Assembly (NCBI RefSeq): GCF_910592395.1
Contig: NC_088311.1
Location: 1,614,501 to 1,678,500 of the forward strand
Length of the DNA: 64,000 bases
Origin: Lineus longissimus
Taxonomy: Eukaryota > Nemertea > Pilidiophora > Heteronemertea > Lineidae
Reading direction: 5' to 3'
The notes below the pieces were generated by a model. The model was given only the letters and a program-made list of their open reading frames with translations. It made no database searches and had not been told where the DNA came from. Each line of letters starts with the position of its first letter. The stretch's first letter is position 1. Shown in pieces: positions 12,901-24,869 of the stretch. A program made the position numbers and the translations under genes.

Positions 12901-15900
12901 GGCCCGTTGATCAGGATTTTGGAAGTGCTTGTCGGACAAGAGGCACTATCAGACAAGTTTGGTCAAACATGTGTCACTGATATGGTACATAATGTTTTTT
13001 TTTTCGTCATGGGTGGTATTCTTCACCGTGGTTACGAGACTAGTATACTCTGACCCTCCCCACATTACGAAAGAGCAGGACAATGTACATGTAGAGATAA
13101 GCATAAGAGGTCATGTAACATCCAGTTTTATAAAAGGGTAAATCAACCCATCTGTGTCTTCTCGTCCTCCCTCCTCATCCAATCAGTTATCAATTCATGT
13201 TGGAAACAAGCTCCACACACAACTCAAAAAGGTTGGAATTTGGAAAATATGATCATGTATAAGAGAAGCCTAATAGTCAAGAATTGCAGTGCAGATGAAC
13301 AACACGCAAGGGGTCACCCCCAGGTCCAACCATAGTCTACAAGCTCAGGAGGACAAAGAACCCTTGCTGCCCTCTTTGTGTTGGCACACTTGCCTTTGAA
13401 GGAACGTAGTATCCGTTGGACAATATAATTATGATAGTGCCTTGCACTCCTTTGCCATGAGGCTCTCTGTGCATCCACCAGCTAATCAAGATTCTGATGA
13501 ACCACTGGCCCTCAGAATCGCCTCCCCATGAATGAAGGGCTCAACAATGAATGACATATGACTTGGCGAGACACCTTTTTTTATATCATATCACTGGGTG
13601 TCGGAGGTCTATGAGATTTCTCTGAAGTATGCCTCCAAAGAAATACGATCAGCTTGACAACTAGACAGACAAGATACCAAATGGGTCAACTCCAAAATGC
13701 TGACTAGCAAGTTAGCGGAATCAAAGCTATGGAGAGCATTATTTTTAGGACAAAATTTGAAATTACCTTTTCGCTGTCCGGTATAAATCCTTAGATTATT
13801 CCGGGGCATGAGCGAATGTTTTTCGGAGTACCCGTCCATGTTGAAAATGCCCAACGAATGCTTATACCAACTCAGGGAAAAGGCCTATACATTTTCACAC
13901 TTGAATACCGACGACACTCACAATAGTTCCTTGAGCAAAGAATACAACTGTGAGCTCATAAAAAAGCACAAAACAAGTTTACATACCGAAAATATTTAGC
14001 GGCATTCAAACATGTGTGGCTAATATTTTCCAAAAGAAAGTCTTATATTTTTACACATAGGACGCTATTCTTGTGGCAAGCGAAGGCAATCATTTGAAGT
14101 GTAACTTGTAACACTTTAATCAGATAAGTTACTTACATGAATTATGAATCCAATAAGTCTGGTAATCCATGGTTTAGGTCATTGATATGCTTGTCCCCTT
14201 TAAAACTGTCCTTTGTCTCCAATCACTGATTACTAAACTTCAAAGGTAAAAGGCTTCAACACAAAATGCTGGTGTTTTGAAGACTGAACCCATTTACATT
14301 TTTCTGCTGGGAGAGCAGATGTGAGTGAAATGAGGCAGCAACATTAAGCTCTAAAATCCATTGATGAATCACTAAATTAGTGGACTTATTTTCATCAGTG
14401 CAATTATGAGGTCCACAAGGACTTCTAGGAGGCACTGTGCCAACTGGTCTTAAGGCAGTACTACAATAGAGCGTGGCTGCAAAGAGAAATACACTTCATG
14501 CGAGGCCATATTTTGAAACCAATATAAAACAGTTTGTTATCATTGTAGATGCAATTACACAATTTAATTCAATCGATCAAACAGGCTTTCACTCTCACCA
14601 GAAGCAGTTATCTACTCTGCAACGTAAAGTAGTATGTCTTTCACAACAATCATTCAATATATCAGAAGACACTTTATTGGAGATTGACATTGTGCACATC
14701 CAGGCACTGCAATCAACACAACAGAATAATGTATGCCGATTTTCAGAAAAAAGACAATGGGCATTTAACTTGTTTATAATATTGGTAAAGCACCATTCAA
14801 TCTTCATCACTGGTATAGACTATACGCAGAGGGAATTTACTTTGCCAATATGAGCAATGGAAGTTACTTAGCAACAGCATCAGTTTTCCACGACAACGGG
14901 TAAACATCACAGCAGCACTCCTCTTAATGTGCTAGGTATGTGTCATTTTGATATCAGAAATGAATTCCTTAGCTTAATACATGCATCCACTTTGAATGTG
15001 TCAAGTAAGATGTTAAATTAAGATCCTCCCATTGCCTCGGGGTGAAGATCTACCATTTACAGACAGTGAGAAGATCTCAAGCCCAGTGTCTTTCTGCCTT
15101 TCAGATAATAGAGACCTGACAGGCAATTACTGATGGACTTGGTGTGTGAAATCATCTTGCAGGAAGGCATGGTAAAGGTTGGGTCAAGATCAAATCAAAA
15201 AAGTTTTCAACAGGACTTTAGTCAATGTGAAAGGTGTCAACATGAGAGATATGACAATTTTACTTCAACAAGTAAATAAGAAAAAATTAGATTTTTTTTA
15301 TGTTTCTCTAACAAAATTGACAGTATGTGATTGCAGTTTGTAGCCATTTGTTTCCATCAATGAAATGATTTGTACCCATTTCTTTCAATTTATGTCTCAC
15401 AGTCAATCGTGAAAAATCAATGAGAAATAGCTGTAGGCAGTGAGATAGCACTGAGGAACATGGGTCTGATCCATGGATCAATAAGGATTACTATCAACTA
15501 TTAGAGTGAAAATCATTTCTGACATGTCAGTAGGATGTCATTTAGTCTTTTCAAGAGAGGTGTAAAATGAAATGCTATCAACACACTACTTGAAATTATA
15601 GAGAAAATGAATCTTAATATTTTCACCAGAAACCCTGAAATCTGAATTCTCTCTGCATTATAGTATAGTAGAGTTGCTGGCTGACAGTATGGCTCCCAAA
15701 TTAATATAATAGTTCACCTAGACAGTTCAGGCAGTTGGGACAAGTAGTCAACAAATGTTCTGCATGCTATCATCATGACTGTCAGCACCTGCGGACTAGT
15801 TCACAAATTCTTCAAACTCAAGAGTACGCCTCCTGGGTATAAAATTTCACTTTCACATGCATTCTACTACGCGGCATACATGTTGAGTGGCGCCACTTTC

Positions 15901-17070
15901 CAAGAATAAACACTGCCTCAAGTATACAAGGACTGAATATGTTACGAGCCAGAGAGAAAATGAGAATCACTTTTTACAATAGGGACGTATGAAATACATG
16001 TACCGAGAGTGGCAAGTGAATTTGATGTGAGATACATTTTAAACGCAATAGTGGCAGTGACGTCAAAAGAATGAATTTAGTAAAATCAGATAGTTAATCT
16101 GAAACTATGCAAGTGAACTTGAATGATCCCGCCACCTGGAATGGGTCTCCGGTGCAGCCACTACTTGCCAGGGAATGTGAGGAATAGAATACAAACAGAA
16201 CACTTTTCCAGTACCATAACACCAGACCTGAATTTCTACACTGGTTTTATCCTGAGCGGATTCTTTTTTGATATCAATTTGAGGGACTAAATTTATCATT
16301 AACTCAGGGCAAGTTGGATTCAGAAGCAAATTCCAAGCTTCCATGTCAAATGAACAAAAACCAGATTTTTTGGCCAACAACTTTTATACAATTAAAAAAT
16401 GTAACGATAATTATTTCTAAATGCTATATTACTCTGGATTAAAAACTGATTATCAGCTCGGAATATCAAGCATGTCAAGCCAAACCGGTAAAAGGAGGGG
16501 TGAAAGACATGCAGTGGATTGAACTTCGGTACTCACAGGCCTCAGTTGGCGTTTGTAATTCCATCTGTTATTTTCGATAAAAAATCACAGTAATAACGAG
16601 GTTGTGAATTGAATTTGCACAAAGATCAATGGAGTGAGTCGAGAGTGAGGTCGGTCGTCGAGGAGATTGGCCACAAAAAAACACATTATTTTCAACTTAC
16701 TTTGCAGTTGCTCTGTCTGACGGACAAATTGTTTCAAAGTCAACGAGTAAAGACCCAATCGGCAATCGCCAATCTGGCAATGAAACCAAATTTCGATGTT
16801 CTATACTATGATCCAAAACTTGTTTCCGTTTATCAGAGAATTATGCAATGATCGAATGTACACACGTACTACAACAGACTATAGACTAGTGTAGTGTACC
16901 ATCCATGTGTAATTTACTGTAAAGCATGTAGGTTACATTATGTACAATATAACTGGATTTCTGCCGTTCTGCGGTCAGAAGACCACATCTTCCACATCCT
17001 ATTTCTGGCTAGTCCATCGCACGATGTGTAATTTCTGGGTAAGTTTAGATTGACATAACCAATCTCTTAC
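9908..17070 (-). other. First intron of the LAP gene
   Basis: Long AT-rich intron inferred from the acceptor before the first coding exon and the donor at 17070. It contains no recognisable exon or transposon core. The longest open frame (14473-14853, plus) begins with GTG rather than ATG and looks like no known protein. A perfect 9-bp stem occurs at 10751-10759/10769-10777. Long first introns often hold enhancers, but nothing here identifies one. Confidence 0.5.
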
Positions 17071-17190
17071 CTTTTTTAAACTTTCAACAACTAAATCGGG
17101 ACGGAATATGAGCATAAATCACAACTTTGTAAACAGTTCCCGGACTGTTTCCGATTACTGTCGCCATCTTCTCTTGGTCACGTGATAGCA
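17071..17190 (-). promoter_or_regulatory. Probable promoter and 5'UTR exon of the LAP gene
   Basis: The first coding exon of the LAP gene starts with a splice acceptor only two bases before its ATG, so a noncoding upstream exon must exist. On the minus strand a good donor (AAAAAAG, then GTAAGAG) lies at 17070/17069. Just upstream are a YY1-like AAGATGGC (17170-17163) and a palindromic E-box TCACGTGA (17178-17185), a pairing common at animal core promoters. I infer a 5'UTR exon of about 100 bases ending at 17071 and an intron of 9908-17070. The start site itself is not visible; 5' RNA ends would settle it. Confidence 0.5.
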
Positions 17191-17614
17191 GGTGCCCGTT
17201 CAATTAGATTAGGGGGCCATCTCAACAGTTTCAGTTAGTTGCAATGGAGGGACTGTTTTGGCCACTGTGGTTGTGCTATTGTCTTCGTTAGCTATCGAAC
17301 AGGTTGTGACCTGAACTTTTTTGTGTATAGGCAGAGACTGTGATTAGGCAGTCTGGTTTGACTGTGATATCCTTGCAGCATTAAGCCATGTCCCAATGAT
17401 ATGATGATGTGGCCGATGGAAATAAGAGAACAAACTGAATAGCATCATGTATCTTAACAATTATATCTATATTTACATCATTTACAGGTCAGCATGGTTA
17501 TATATTGTCTTAGTTTGCACATGAATAAGCCAGTGTTATCCATGGTATAGGTAGACTATTACATAAGATCAAAAAAATCACACAATCAGAAGTCCATCAG
17601 GTGTATTCCAAGAC

Positions 17615-18733
17615 CTAAATCAACCGTTGCATCTCCTTTGCATATTCCTTCTTCATAGCTTCCCTTTCTGCTGCATCCGGAAGATACGGCAAAATATTTT
17701 TTTGTTTTCTTTCTCTTGTAACCTTTGACTGGAATAGAAATAACATTTGAGGTTTATAGTCAAGTGAGGTCATTCGTGAAAACTGGTACTCACAGCTTTT
17801 TTGCAAGCCCGCTAGTTTCAAGAGAAGGAGGGAAATGTGCCCTGTGATAATAGACAGAATTTGAGATTGGATAACTTTGTGAACAACAAGGGCTCTGCAG
17901 AATCAAGAGGGATCTCATCATATGTACCCTTTGTAGCTTGTGAAATTTTGAACAGCATTATGTATGTTGTATTGCCTTTCTTCAAGAAGTTTCATCAGTT
18001 GTGCTTGCTATCAGCACCATATTGATCAAGATACTAAACACTCACCCAAAATTCTTTACAATTTCTGTAATTCTGAAAGTGTTTTGAACACTTATCTCTG
18101 TCGTAGTCATTATCATAAAGGCATTTGTACGACATCGCTTCTTCCTGAAAAAAATTGAATTGAATGAAGACTCCAGATGAACTTGAGAGATTCTGTTCAG
18201 CCCACTTAGTTGGCTGATGGTCTTGTAATGTGGTTCAAATTAACCCTTTGACATTTACAATGCACAATACATGTGCGTGTACGGTATACTGTCATATGGT
18301 ATACCAAACTGTTTGTTGTTACCAGCTGGCTGGCTTTCGAATGTGGTCTATCACCACTAAATATAAATGTGCCGTGGAGGTTCATGTTGGCAGAACATCA
18401 CAGCAGAGGTTATGTACTATTGTTACGCCACGGCTTAGTTTTACTTTGCTCCATCATTTACAAACAGCTCTTGGGAGGGTGCACGCCATATCTACCATCA
18501 GAAAGTTGAGCACTTGGTACACTACATCAACATGTAGTCTGTGGCTACTGTTAACTGTTGTGTAGTGTATGTAGGCTGTAGTAGCCTATATTTTCACAAT
18601 GCAATTTCGTATACAAAATAGAGCTTGCCTTCATGCAAGGATTTTTGTCCGCACGATTAGCTTTACAGTTTTTTTCTATTCTATCTTGTTTTTCCTTTTG
18701 AGAATGCGACCTCTGACTGCTATTTCCAAACAT
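17615..18733 (-). CDS. CHCHD7: CHCHD7 (COX23-like) twin CX9C mitochondrial protein
   Basis: Three exons: 18733-18629, 18144-18046, 17728-17615, giving 105 residues. After a basic, hydrophilic N-terminus comes the CHCH fold: Cys33-x9-Cys43 (split by intron 1 after CMK) and Cys54-x9-Cys64, joined by LYDNDYDRDK, which closely recalls the same segment of vertebrate CHCHD7. A conserved C-terminal LPYLPDAAERE follows. Proteins of this type are oxidised by MIA40/Erv1 in the mitochondrial intermembrane space; yeast Cox23 acts in cytochrome c oxidase copper assembly, so a similar role is likely. Intron 1 has a GC donor (AAG then GCAAGC); reading through it would break the exact CX9C spacing, so the junction is well supported. 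Intron 2 uses GTGAGT. The gene lies head-to-head with the PR/PLAG gene. Confidence 0.93.
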
Positions 18734-19244
18734 TATGGTGTCTAAAACTGGCCTAAAACATTAGAAAAGTTTTATAACAGAAATCCAGGGAATTCCCTAC
18801 ATGGGCGCTGACATCTTCAAAATGACGTAGAAGAGGGTTTCCCATCCCAGGGTGCATCGTAACGATGGCGTCCAAGTGGGAGAACAATTTCTTTGTGCAG
18901 AAATAAAATAGATTTTCTGCTTTTATGTGCAAGTTTGGTAAATAAAGTTGATCGTTTTTGATACCGGGAGAACTATACTCTATACAGAACTCTACACTGT
19001 TAAAATTCACATTGTACTGTGGTAATTTTTAACCCTTGTCTGGAAGGTGCTCCTATTCTGGCCCCCTTCGTAAAATGTACAGGGTCTGTACACGGTAATA
19101 TTTGAGAGGCCATCTCAAAAGTAGTAATGCAATTACTTGGAGAATTTCTTCCAAAATTTGTTGAGACTTTGTTGCAGTCAACATTAACATTTAGTCATGC
19201 TGATGATTTGGTTGTGGTTGATTATTTGTTTCTCTTTGTTGCAG
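18734..19244. promoter_or_regulatory. Divergent intergenic region between CHCHD7 and PR/PLAG gene
   Basis: Only 536 bases separate the CHCHD7 ATG (18733, leftward) from the first PR/PLAG ATG (19270, rightward). The stretch holds a CRE-like TGACGTAG near 18824 and a GATGGCG (YY1-like) near 18864. No TATA box is obvious. It is probably a shared bidirectional promoter. A 5'UTR exon of the rightward gene may also lie here, because its first coding exon is preceded by a good acceptor (TTGTTGCAG ending at 19244). Start sites are not determinable from sequence alone. Confidence 0.5.
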
Positions 19245-22200
19245 CATTTTAGACCAAACTAACAAGAAGATGGACATGTCATTTTGTAAGTGTGATATTC
19301 TGACTGTTATCCACTTATCGTCATGTCTTATGCATGCGCAGCAAGAAACAAACTTTGTTTTCCACTTGACTAGTTGACTGCTAAATTCCTGCACTTAATT
19401 TGTCTCCTTGGAGATGACAGTGGTTCCCACCTTCGCAAACCTCTTTACTGTGTTAAACTTTTAAGTCAATCTCATTCTCTGACAACTGGAGATGATAATA
19501 TTGGTATACTCTGTCTCTGGTATAGACTTGATTTGGCAAGATTTGAGTTATTGCACAATTCAGGTTCTCTTGTTTGTACAAAAGCTAAACGATTCATCTG
19601 TTGCTTGCTTTTGATGTTTCAGGGTGTGAGGACTGTGGGCAGGCCCAAGAGGAAGAGTGCAAGCTCCATGCAGTCATCCATGTCAAGGACAGGGTTGTAC
19701 AGAGCTATGCCAGGCTAACTTTGCCTCATGTTCTTAACATCAAGGTGGTAGAGTTCAGAGCTGTTGGAGCACATGGTAAGTTACCATCCCTTAGAGCGCT
19801 GTCCAAATTAGCAAAATTTGCCAAAAAAAACTGTCATCGATGGGTCTTGATACTGATTGCAGGTTGAAGCAATCACCAATTTTTGTTGCAAGTACCTATC
19901 ATGACCACCGCTGATAACAATAAATGATGGTTTCGCGGAGCAGTCAACAGTGTAAACTATAAGATAAAAAGTGCTAGAACTGTAAATCTTTTCTAAAAAT
20001 TATTCAAATTTTAGTCGCTTCATCTGAATTTCAAATCAGAGTATACAATTTTTCAGTTCATGGAGTGTACCCGAAGAAGATTATTCAGAAGAGAACACAG
20101 TTTGGACCTCTGATAGCGCCAACATCGGCCAAGAAGGTCACACTTGAACAAAGACTTTCACTCAAAGTAAGTTAATTCTTGTGCACTGCCTTGTGTACTA
20201 GTAGAGCTCGAACCAAGAGTCCTATCTGCTGTACTAATCTCATTCCATTACCAGCACTACGCAAAAAATGTGCTATATTTTTATACTATCTTTGCATATA
20301 CTGCATTCTCCACACAGTTCTGTGGATGAATGGAATACATGAAATGTACAAAATGTGACTCGCTCTACCAAAACTAGGCGCTTGTCGCATCTGAACTTGA
20401 CAGGTTGATACGGACTTGTTGTTCATATCCCTATTGTAGACCTTTTGTGAAATCTATTACAAACTGATTTGGTCACATTTCACAAAAGGTCTACAATAGG
20501 GAAATGAACAACAAGTCCGTATCAACCTGTCAAGTTCAGATGTGACAAGCGCCTAGTTTTGGTAGAGCGGGTCACAAATATGGTCCTCCATTTAACCTTG
20601 GGTCACTGGTTTAATCTTTTCAGATCTTCTCATCTCTGGTTGAATATAGTCACATGGACTTGAGCTCAGAGGATGAGTGCAACTGGATGATGTTCATTAG
20701 ACCAGCCAAGAAGAAAGAAGAACAAAATATGATTGCTTACCAACACGATGGCAAGATATTCTTCTCCACAACACAGGTAAGGTGACAAGTATTTTATACT
20801 GTAAAAGGCTAAATTTCACAACGCTATATTTCATTTTGTGAATAACCAAGCATTGCTAAAATAAGAATTGCCCCAAAATATATTTTGAGTGGAAAAACTG
20901 AAGAAAGTTCCGCTCAAGTAAAAATCATAAGAATGTCATTTCTTGTAAATGTTGCCGAGGCTCTTCAGCAGTTTGTTTGATGATCAGCTTCATGTCAACT
21001 TCTTTTACTGTTGGTCGAGTCCTCTCTGTAATAATCAATATTGTGATTTATTTGCCTGGCCTGTCCTGGTCTCTGCCAACTTAAATTCGTTATTGAAGAA
21101 GTTTCGTCTTTCAATATATACTTTGTGGTATTTCAGGTTATTCCTACTGGGAAAGAGTTGAAAGTTTGGTATGCGCCACATTATGCCAAGCTTATGAAGA
21201 GAAAACTCCTCTCACAAATTGTGGGAGAAGTTGGTATGTATACAAAGTCTTTATTTTCTCACCCAATGTCACCAGAATGAAGAAGCAAGCCTGAGAACCA
21301 AAATACAACAATGTGTGGCTGAAAGTGAAATTCAGTGATTTTTACTGCCGACAAGGACTGAACAGAATATTTGTTTGTATTGCCTTGTTTCCTCAATGAG
21401 GATCTTTACATTGCAGTAAGCTGCCTTCATCAAAATCAACTTTTTTAACAAACTGTCTTCAAGTTTTCTTGCTTTATTTCCAGATAATTACCACAGCTTT
21501 TATTCAGATGATGATATGTCAGACAACGATGGCTGTGACCTCATGGCAATAGAACCACCTCACCTTCATGAAGTACTGGTGTTTGACTGTTCAGTTTGTA
21601 AGGCATCGTTCACAGAATTCCATCTCTTTGAGAAGCACATTTGTGGCACAGTGTCAAAGGAGTCACTGATGATTGAGGAACTAGTCGAGGAACGCCACGA
21701 TGAAGGTGGGAACGAGGATGATAGCAGGTCAGATGACTCGCCACAGAAACGCAACAAACGAAAAGGAAATCCAGTGAAATTATCGAAGTCTGGACGAGTG
21801 ATTCGACCAAAGCAGCAACCAGAGGATCCCAAATCAAAAGTGTGGGAAACTCGAAAGAGAAGATCAAAACGCCAGAAAGTTTCCAGAGATTCACAACGCT
21901 ATGTAGGTCAGATTGTTCTAGCAGGACCAGATATTGATGCAAAAACCAATGCTTCCGATATGCAGCTTATAGCGCAGGGTAAACCTGATATACACAACAA
22001 TACTAATGATGGGCCGATCACAAACATTAAACTGGAAGGAGTAAAAGAGCCTACTGCAAGGGCTGAGAAAGAACTTGAGAGTAAAACTGAAACTGGTAGG
22101 AAAAGAGAAAAGACACTTCATACTTGTGACATCTGCTCAAAATGTTATCCAAGCATAAACCGCTTGAAGATCCATAAGTATAGTCACACTGGTGAAAAGC

Positions 22201-23852
22201 CTTGGAAATGTGAACAGGAGGGATGTGTGAAAGCCTTTACATCCAAGTTCAAACTTGACAGACATATTTTGATTCACAAGCCAAAGTCTAAGACTCACAC
22301 TTGTCTACACTGTCATATGTCTTTCCATCGTAAGGACCATCTGAAGAATCATATGAGGGTTCATGACCCAAACAAACCAGTGTTTACTTGTGATAAGTGT
22401 GGTCGAGAATATACCACATCATTTGCATACAGGACACATGTAGGTTTTCACTGCGCAGAAGAAGGCAGTCTGAGATGTTTTGTGTGTGAAAAAGACTTTG
22501 AAGACAAAGATAAGTTAGTGTTTCATTTGAAAATCCATGCTGGAGCGCAATCGGTCAAAGGGATCATGCAGCGCAAAGAGAAGTGTCCTCACTGTGACAA
22601 AAGATTTTACACCCAGAAAGATGTGCGCAGACATGTCCTTGTTCACACCCGAGAAAAAGATTACCTGTGCCAGTATTGCCCGCATCGTTTCGGGCGCCGA
22701 GATCACCTGATTCGACATTTGCGGAAAGCTCATGCTGGTTCAGAATCATTGTTAATGACTTATGCTGCTGATCCCAAAGATGAGGAGGAACCTGTCGAAC
22801 CACCACTGCCGCCCGATTTGAAGTCGTGCAAAGTTGAGGCAACTGTGCCGCCGTTGGACTATGAACCAGTCCAGCAGATTCATAATCTTGTTATCAACAC
22901 ATCTCATGATCAACCAAATGTAACTCTTGCCTCGACCATGCCAAGTGATTTAGAACAGACTGCACAACAGTTATTGGAGACTTGCCAGTGTGGTATCCAT
23001 CCTGCACCCCAGTCAAATCCTGTCATGACGGCTCAGATTAGTCCCAACACACAGTATGTGTATTTGAGGAATGCCCTTCCCACCAGTCATCAGTACTTAC
23101 CTATATCCTCTAGTAGTCTCTCGCCACTGCCCGGTGTTCCTCTTCAGTCTTTACCACTCACAGCACTGCCAGGAAACTCAACACAACAAATTTTGACAAA
23201 ACTCGAATCGAAACCATTTGATAATTTAGTCAGTACTTTAGTTCCAATGCTCAACATTCAGTGCAGTCCTATGGAGGAGAAACTCAGTGCCCATGACCTT
23301 GGTTTAGCTGTGGTTCAGAATCTGGTCCCTGGGGTGCAAGACCGCCACCAAAACACTTCCATTCTTTCACAGGCACCCTTGCAGCATCATCGTGATCTGT
23401 CACTCCCTAGTCCATCGCCATCTTCTGCAACCATTGATACAGTTGATCATCGGTTTTTCCCTCCAACATCGCACATTGACCCAGATAAGCTTACGCTGCC
23501 CATCTCCAGTCCAACACCAAGTGCCACAGACATGGACACATTCTCCTATGTGCACTCGCCTCAAATTCTTGACAAATTGCCTGAAGTGAACTTGTCTGAT
23601 CGTCGCTTCTACGTGCCTGGTGGTCACTTTGATGATATCAAACTGTCTGATGGACCATGCGTCATAACTGAAGCGCAGTTGGCAAGTTATGTAGAGACTC
23701 TGAAGGTACTGAGTAACCTTTCTCACATCCCCACTGGGAATGTGTTTTCTTCTACGTCTCTTGGTCAAACGTCGGCTGCTGAGAATATAAACACTGTTGC
23801 CTCCATGAGTTATGCGCAAGCATTACCCGAGTTCACACATTCATTCCAGTGA
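19245..23852 (+). CDS. PR/SET-domain protein with seven PLAG-type zinc fingers
   Basis: Exons: 19245-19285 (ATG at 19270), 19623-19775, 20057-20166, 20624-20776, 21137-21233, 21484-23852; all phases match, 965 residues. N-terminus: zinc knuckle WCEDC...C..H (Cys7, Cys10, Cys18, His21), as in PRDM10/PRDM15. PR domain about 25-170 with KRTQFGP, ECNWMMFIRPA, QNMIAYQHDGK, and ELKVWYAPHYA, all typical of the PRDM10/15 group. A degenerate finger after it (CSVC...H.C) matches the post-PR finger of PRDM15. A basic region (about 245-310) may act as nuclear localisation signal. Residues about 391-593 hold seven C2H2 fingers with PLAG1 hallmarks: KAFTSKFKLDRH, FHRKDHLKNH..VHDPNK, FYTQKDVRRH, LCQYCPHRFGRRDHLIRH. 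The Ser/Pro-rich C-terminal part ends FTHSFQ, compared with PLAG1's FHQAFQ. Probable sequence-specific transcription factor; methyltransferase activity cannot be judged. An upstream in-frame ATG in an unseen exon is possible. Confidence 0.93.
20354..20576. mobile_element. Long-hairpin MITE in PR-domain intron
   Basis: Two arms of about 100 bases (20354-20457 and 20472-20576) are near-perfect reverse complements, ending TGTGACYCGCTCTACC. It is a small foldback element without coding capacity, inside the intron 20167-20623 of the PR/PLAG gene. High arm identity suggests a fairly recent insertion. No clean target-site duplication was identified. The element at 36322-36504 shares its termini and an internal stretch. 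Confidence 0.85.
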
Positions 23853-24768
23853 TAAATGGAGTGCTGAAAACCTTTCTGTAATTACTGACATGTTATAAGA
23901 ATGGCAAGTAGGATTGCCAATATATCAACTTTGAGATTGTCTGCCTTCTCTCTGCCAATATTGACATTTGTTTGGTCAGTGCTGCTGTATTTCTTGGGAT
24001 TTTCGGTCGAGGGAGGACATCTCCATAAATGTATATCATGTAGAGACTAATTCTTTGTGCCATATCGTGTAAATTTGTGCCATGCATTTATGTTGTTTTG
24101 TACATGTAGGCTATGTTGTTTGATCTGTCTGCAGTTGTTCAACAGATGATGTAGAGAGGTCCATCAAGTGCATACTGGGGATGGTGACGGGCTGAGCATA
24201 TTGAAAACCACTGGTTATGATGATGGTGTATGGGGATTTGTGTTCAACCAATACATTTTGTTATTTCATCTGGTGTTGGAACTTTGAGGCCTTTGAGATT
24301 CACCTTGCTCATTAATGATATGTTTGTCCAGACTTATCAGTCAGTCTCAGTCAAGAACAAAAACAAAGCCTTGCTTGTTTCTTCTTCGTTTTTCATGGCA
24401 TCCTGGCAAAACCAGTGCTTTTCAATATACAATGTACTCCGCCCGTCGATATTTCAGTTTTTTGTATGACGTACGTAGGAGTAAACAAAGCCTGATCTCG
24501 GGATGTTCTAAGGGAGTCTGGGTGCACTACAAGTTAACATTCCTGATGAATGAATTGAGTGAGGGTGGTTGTTTGTTGTGACATGGGCCTTTTCAAATAA
24601 GTGTCATAATAAGACTAAGAGGTGACACTGAGAACAAGTCTGAATACTCTCGACTCTTCCTTCATGGTCCATCTTTATTTGCATTTATAATACACTGATG
24701 TGTAAATAAGCCTGTTGTACTGATCTGAAAGAAGTCCATTGATTGAATGAATTCAGTGGAGAAATAAA
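23853..24768 (+). other. 3'UTR of PR/PLAG gene with polyA signal
   Basis: Non-coding stretch after the TGA at 23850-23852, ending at a canonical AATAAA at 24763-24768. A copy of a short dispersed motif (CGTCGATATTTC) lies near 24435-24470. The exact cleavage site is not visible, and earlier polyadenylation is possible. Confidence 0.55.
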
Positions 24769-24869
24769 TTAATAGAAAGAACTTGGAACCTTTTTGTTGT
24801 TTGTGAAAATGAAACACATTTTTCCTAAGGGTGGAGACAAGGTCCACCCTGTAGAAACATGTTATCATA

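Noticed and set aside
14473-14853. 126-codon frame in the LAP first intron
   Set aside because: It begins with GTG, has no recognisable domain, and its composition is like that of the surrounding AT-rich intron.
21566-22842. Minus-strand frames opposite the PR/PLAG last exon
   Set aside because: They are shadows of the zinc finger coding exon.
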